Assembly (NCBI GenBank): GCA_038231495.1
Contig: JBBRLG010000384.1
Span: 1 to 7,413, forward strand
Direction of reading: 5' to 3'
Length of the DNA: 7,413 nt
Source of the DNA: JBBRLG01 sp038231495
GTDB taxonomy: Bacteria > Planctomycetota > Planctomycetia > Gemmatales > Gemmataceae
Part shown: positions 5,542 to 7,413 of the stretch, in pieces
How positions within the stretch are numbered: the stretch's first letter is position 1
How the letters are laid out: each line of letters opens with the position of its first letter
Made by a program: the position numbers and the translations under genes
The notes under the pieces: model-generated
The model's database searches: none
Told to the model about the DNA's origin: nothing
The model's input: the letters and a program-made list of their open reading frames with translations, nothing else

Positions 5542-5633
5542 CCACGAAATACACGAAAAACACGAAAAAAAGGCAGAAGAATAGGCATTTGCTTTCTGTC
5601 ATTTTCTCGTGTTTTTCGTGTATTTCGTGGTTA
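5539..5633. terminator. Perfect 27-bp palindrome, likely bidirectional terminator
   Basis: The left arm 5539-5565 (TAACCACGAAATACACG...) is exactly the reverse complement of 5607-5633, with a 41-nt AT-rich loop. It starts on the MFS stop codon TAA and ends 3 nt before the Gfo/Idh stop, so it sits exactly between two convergent genes. Each arm is itself built from three CACGAAA units. The A/T-rich arms resemble the 'CACGAAAxxCACGAA' gene-end repeats found in many unrelated bacteria (from memory). The terminator role is inferred from position and hairpin; there is no clean U-tract beyond TTAAATTTAT. Confidence 0.7.
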
Positions 5634-5636
5634 AAT

Positions 5637-6746
5637 TTATAGCTTCGGGATCATCACGCGCTCACCGCCCTTCAGCGCGGACTGGTGCGCACAGATGCCC
5701 ACCATCGTCCAGTTCGCGGCAGTCGGCGCGTCCGGCAGCGCCGGTCGTTCGCCCAGGATCGCGCTCAGCCACGCATGAACCAGGTGCGGGTGCGAGCCGC
5801 CGTGGCCGCCGCCCTGGATGAACGACAGGTGCTCCGCGTCCTGGATCGTGCCGGTGAACTTCTGGATCGACGCCGGCAACCGGCTCGCGTAGTCCGGCAC
5901 CTTCACCCGCACCGGAATCTTCGGCTCCGGCATGCCCTTCGTGTGCAGGACCGGGTCTTCGCCTTCCAATTGCTGCCACTCGAAACTCTTCTTGCTGCCG
6001 GTGGCGTCGAAGCTTTCGCGGTACTGCCGGGCCGTGTCGAACAGGCTGCGCGTCACCTCGGCCACCACGTCGGAGTCGCGAATCTTGAACGTCGCCGTCT
6101 CCAGCGCGAACGGGCTGCCGTAACGGCCGATCAAATCCTCGCGGATGCGGCCCGACCCGTGGCAAACGACGCTCTCGGCCTCCTTGCCGAGGAGCGCGAG
6201 GCACGGGCCGACGCAGTGGGTGGCGTAGTGCATCGGCGGCAGACCCGGCCAGTAATCGGGCCAGCCGTCCATGTCTTGCTGGTGGCTGCCGCGCAGGAAC
6301 TGGATGCGGCCCAACTCGCCCTTGTCGTACAGCTCCTTGACGAACAGGTATTCGCGGCTGTAGACGACGGTTTCCATCATCATGTAGACTTTGCCGGACG
6401 CCCGTTGCGCCGCAACGAGTTGCTTACACTCGTCAACGGTGGTGGCCATCGGCACGGTGCAGGCGACGTGCTTGCCGGCCTTGAGCGCGGCAAGGCTCTG
6501 GGCGGCGTGGTCGGGAATCGGCGAGTTGATGTGGACCGCATCGACGTTGGGGTCGGCGAGCAGCTGGTCGTAGTCGGTGTAGCGGATCTTGATGCCGAAC
6601 TTGTCGCCGGTTTCGTTGAGGCCCTTGGCGTTGCGCCGGCAGACGGCGTACATCTCGGCGTTCGGGTGGTTCTGAAAGATCGGGATGAACTCTGCCCCGA
6701 AGCCGAGTCCGACAATGGCGACGCGAATTTTCTTGGTGGCTGCCAT
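5637..6746 (-). CDS. Gfo/Idh/MocA family NAD(P)-dependent oxidoreductase
   Basis: The 369-residue protein starts 'KIRVAIVGLGFGAEFIPIF' (res. ~6-24), the Rossmann nucleotide-binding loop of the family. It continues with 'YTDYDQLLADPNVDAVHINSPIPDHAAQSLAALKAGKHVACTVPMATT'. In most members the last part reads 'CEKPLA'; here the EKP lysine is replaced (TVP, ~97-99). 'PMHYATHCVGP' (~171-181) carries candidate catalytic histidines. 'GGGHGGSHPHLVHAW' (~312-326) recalls the GGHGG motif of GH109-type relatives. There is no Tat or Sec signal, so it is cytosolic. It probably oxidises or isomerises a sugar or a related polyol; the substrate is not predictable. ATG 6746 has AAGGGA 8 nt upstream. The gene stands alone, convergent with the MFS gene across the palindrome. 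Confidence 0.92.
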   Translation of the reverse strand: MAATKKIRVAIVGLGFGAEFIPIFQNHPNAEMYAVCRRNAKGLNETGDKFGIKIRYTDYDQLLADPNVDAVHINSPIPDHAAQSLAALKAGKHVACTVPMATTVDECKQLVAAQRASGKVYMMMETVVYSREYLFVKELYDKGELGRIQFLRGSHQQDMDGWPDYWPGLPPMHYATHCVGPCLALLGKEAESVVCHGSGRIREDLIGRYGSPFALETATFKIRDSDVVAEVTRSLFDTARQYRESFDATGSKKSFEWQQLEGEDPVLHTKGMPEPKIPVRVKVPDYASRLPASIQKFTGTIQDAEHLSFIQGGGHGGSHPHLVHAWLSAILGERPALPDAPTAANWTMVGICAHQSALKGGERVMIPKL

Positions 6747-6774
6747 GCGCGTAGTCCCTTGGCCAGTGGTGAAT

Positions 6775-6881
6775 GGTGGCTGGTGGTTGGTGGCTGGTGA
6801 AAAGACAGAAACGGACCTGCCTTTGTACCTGCCATCAACGACCGGCTACTGTTTTACACCAACCACCAACCACCAGCCACC
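6775..6881. repeat. Long hairpin from GGTGGCTGGTGGTT-type repeats
   Basis: The left arm 6775-6799 and right arm 6857-6881 are reverse complements at 24 of 25 positions, around a 57-nt loop. Each arm is made of degenerate GGTGGCTGGTGGTT units. A further partial right-arm copy (CCACCAACCACC) occurs at 6889-6900 and could compete for pairing. It lies in the upstream region of the Gfo/Idh gene, 28 to 135 nt before its ATG, so it would form in that gene's leader RNA if transcription starts beyond it. The function is unknown. Confidence 0.75.
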
Positions 6882-7014
6882 TTTCTTCCACCAACCACCG
6901 GGTGGGCGTCGGAAAAGTGGCTGGAAAGCCGAACGGATCGCGCAGGCGCGGCGGTTGCACTGGGGAGGTAAGTACGGGCGGCACGGAGGTGGTCCTGCGA
7001 GTACCCTCCTGGAC
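6882..7014. other. Non-coding spacer, no recognised feature
   Basis: This stretch lies between the hairpin and repeat copy 2. It holds the second CCACCAACCACC copy followed by GGGTGGGCG, then ordinary GC-rich sequence. No reading frame with a ribosome-binding site, tRNA or clear promoter is visible on either strand. Confidence 0.5.
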
Positions 7015-7108
7015 GATGTAGACACTTGTTCCAAAGTCTTGTGTACACATGCACATTCGCAGCTGTCAAGCAAAAAAGACGAGAAGGCGGCAAACGGGAG
7101 ATGGGTTC

Positions 7109-7137
7109 TTGACGGGGGAGGGAGGCCGTGATCTACT
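7109..7137 (+). promoter_or_regulatory. Sigma70-like promoter in repeat copy 2
   Basis: TTGACG (7109-7114), 17-nt spacer, TCTACT (7132-7137) matches the consensus at 5/6 and 4/6. It is conserved in the inverted copy 1. Here it points rightwards, towards the 3' end of the convergent partial gene, so it would produce an antisense or non-coding transcript unless a plus-strand gene lies beyond the window. Confidence 0.4.
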
Positions 7138-7166
7138 AGAGAAGTGCGAAAAAGCCCTAGCGACTC

Positions 7167-7250
7167 GGCGCCCGGTGCCTGGCGACTCGGCGCGAGCCCT
7201 AGCTGTTCGGCACCCGGTGCCTGGCGACTCGGCGCGAGCCCTCGCTGTTC
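7167..7250 (+). repeat. Two 42-bp tandem units
   Basis: Units 7167-7208 and 7209-7250 differ at only two positions (GGCGCCCGG against GGCACCCGG, and CCCTAGCT against CCCTCGCT). Part of the unit also occurs just before, in CTAGCGACTCGGCGC. Because 42 is a multiple of three, the frames stay open and give a repetitive but unconvincing peptide. Copy 1 of the dispersed element lacks this duplication. Confidence 0.85.
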
Positions 7251-7267
7251 GGCGCCGGTATGGATAA

Positions 7268-7413
7268 TCAGTAGTTCGGGTGCGACACGAGGTCGTCGAT
7301 GTAGCTGTAATGCCGTCGGAGGATGGACCTTACTTGCTGTTCTGCCAGGCGTATCCTACCGGGACGTGCGTCGTTGGTAACGACGAGGTGCGAAGCTCCC
7401 GGGACAACGTAAC
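7268..7413 (-). CDS. C-terminal fragment of an unidentified protein (5' end outside window)
   Basis: On the minus strand the frame from the window edge to TGA at 7270-7268 is open for 47 codons. It reads 'YVVPGASHLVV', 'TNDARPGRIRLAEQQVRSI' and 'LRRHYSYIDDLVSHPNY', with strong G/C preference at third codon positions. This looks like a natural protein end, with a likely amphipathic helix before the tail. I do not recognise a family. The stop codon is formed by the conserved ATGGATAATCA block of the dispersed repeat read on the opposite strand, so the repeat abuts or slightly overlaps the gene end. It is too short for a firm call. Confidence 0.5.
   Translation of the reverse strand, partial: YVVPGASHLVVTNDARPGRIRLAEQQVRSILRRHYSYIDDLVSHPNY

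Larger units (their letters stand above)
7015..7278 (+). repeat. Dispersed ~260-bp element, copy 2 (inverted relative to copy 1)
   Basis: The plus strand matches the minus strand of 2820-3079. Shared blocks are ACTTGTTCCAAAGTC (7024-7038), GCACATTCGCA (7051-7061), TTGACG (7109-7114), GGCCGTGATCTAC (7124-7136), GCGAAAAAGC (7146-7155), TAGCGACTCGGCGC (7158-7171) and the 20-nt block ending ATGGATAATCA (7251-7270), followed by AGTTCGG. Relative to copy 1 it lacks about 7 nt near 7100. In the segment before the last block it carries a 42-bp tandem duplication. Its right end overlaps the stop codon of the minus-strand gene that leaves the window. Confidence 0.8.

Noticed and set aside
5685..6800. 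371-codon plus-strand open frame opposite the Gfo/Idh gene
   Set aside because: It mirrors a well-conserved enzyme gene in GC-rich DNA; its product is Arg/Ala/Val-rich with no motif and no proper ribosome-binding site.
7158..7250. CRISPR array
   Set aside because: The 42-bp units are directly adjacent without unique spacers, only two are present, and no cas gene is in the window.
7049..7267. Plus-strand open frame with repeated PVPGDSARALAVR units
   Set aside because: The peptide repeat is only the in-frame reading of the 42-bp tandem DNA repeat within a non-coding element.

Overview
The window is high-GC bacterial DNA. Long intergenic spacers full of repeats, a Gfo/Idh/MocA oxidoreductase with a 'TVPMATT' loop and a PolB-type 3'-5' exonuclease of the PF10108 kind fit a planctomycete, perhaps Gemmataceae-like. 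That assignment is an inference from style and protein families. There is no rRNA, tRNA or marker gene to prove it.

Layout: (1) 3-695 (+) is the 3' part of a family-2 glycosyltransferase. (2) 721-2803 is a minus-strand block of four small genes of lower GC (about 47-52% in hand-counted lines, against about 63-77% in flanking genes). It holds a 232-aa double zinc-cluster protein, a 143-aa unknown, a 102-aa protein resembling Tse2-type ADP-ribosyltransferase toxins, and an acidic 117-aa partner. Two ~100-bp imperfect-palindrome elements, at 1526-1628 and 721-817, lie at the 3' ends of two of these genes. They resemble each other in both halves and look like integron attC sites, so the toxin-like pair would form one ~0.8-kb cassette. 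(3) 3081-6746 is a conventional set: exonuclease (-), divergent from an MFS drug-efflux-type transporter (+), which converges on a Gfo/Idh/MocA oxidoreductase (-) across a 27-bp perfect palindrome acting as a likely bidirectional terminator. (4) 6747-7413 is mostly non-coding and repeat-rich, ending in the 3' tail of another minus-strand gene.

A ~260-bp dispersed element occurs twice in opposite orientations (2820-3079 and 7015-7278), bracketing region 3. Both copies keep a sigma70-like promoter (TTGACG, 17-nt spacer, TCTACA or TCTACT). In the left copy this promoter points into the zinc-protein gene and may drive the minus-strand block.

The main candidates for something undescribed are the cassette-like toxin/partner unit with its two related attC-like ends, and the promoter-carrying dispersed repeat. 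No single metabolic pathway links the conventional genes; they look like neighbouring single-gene units.
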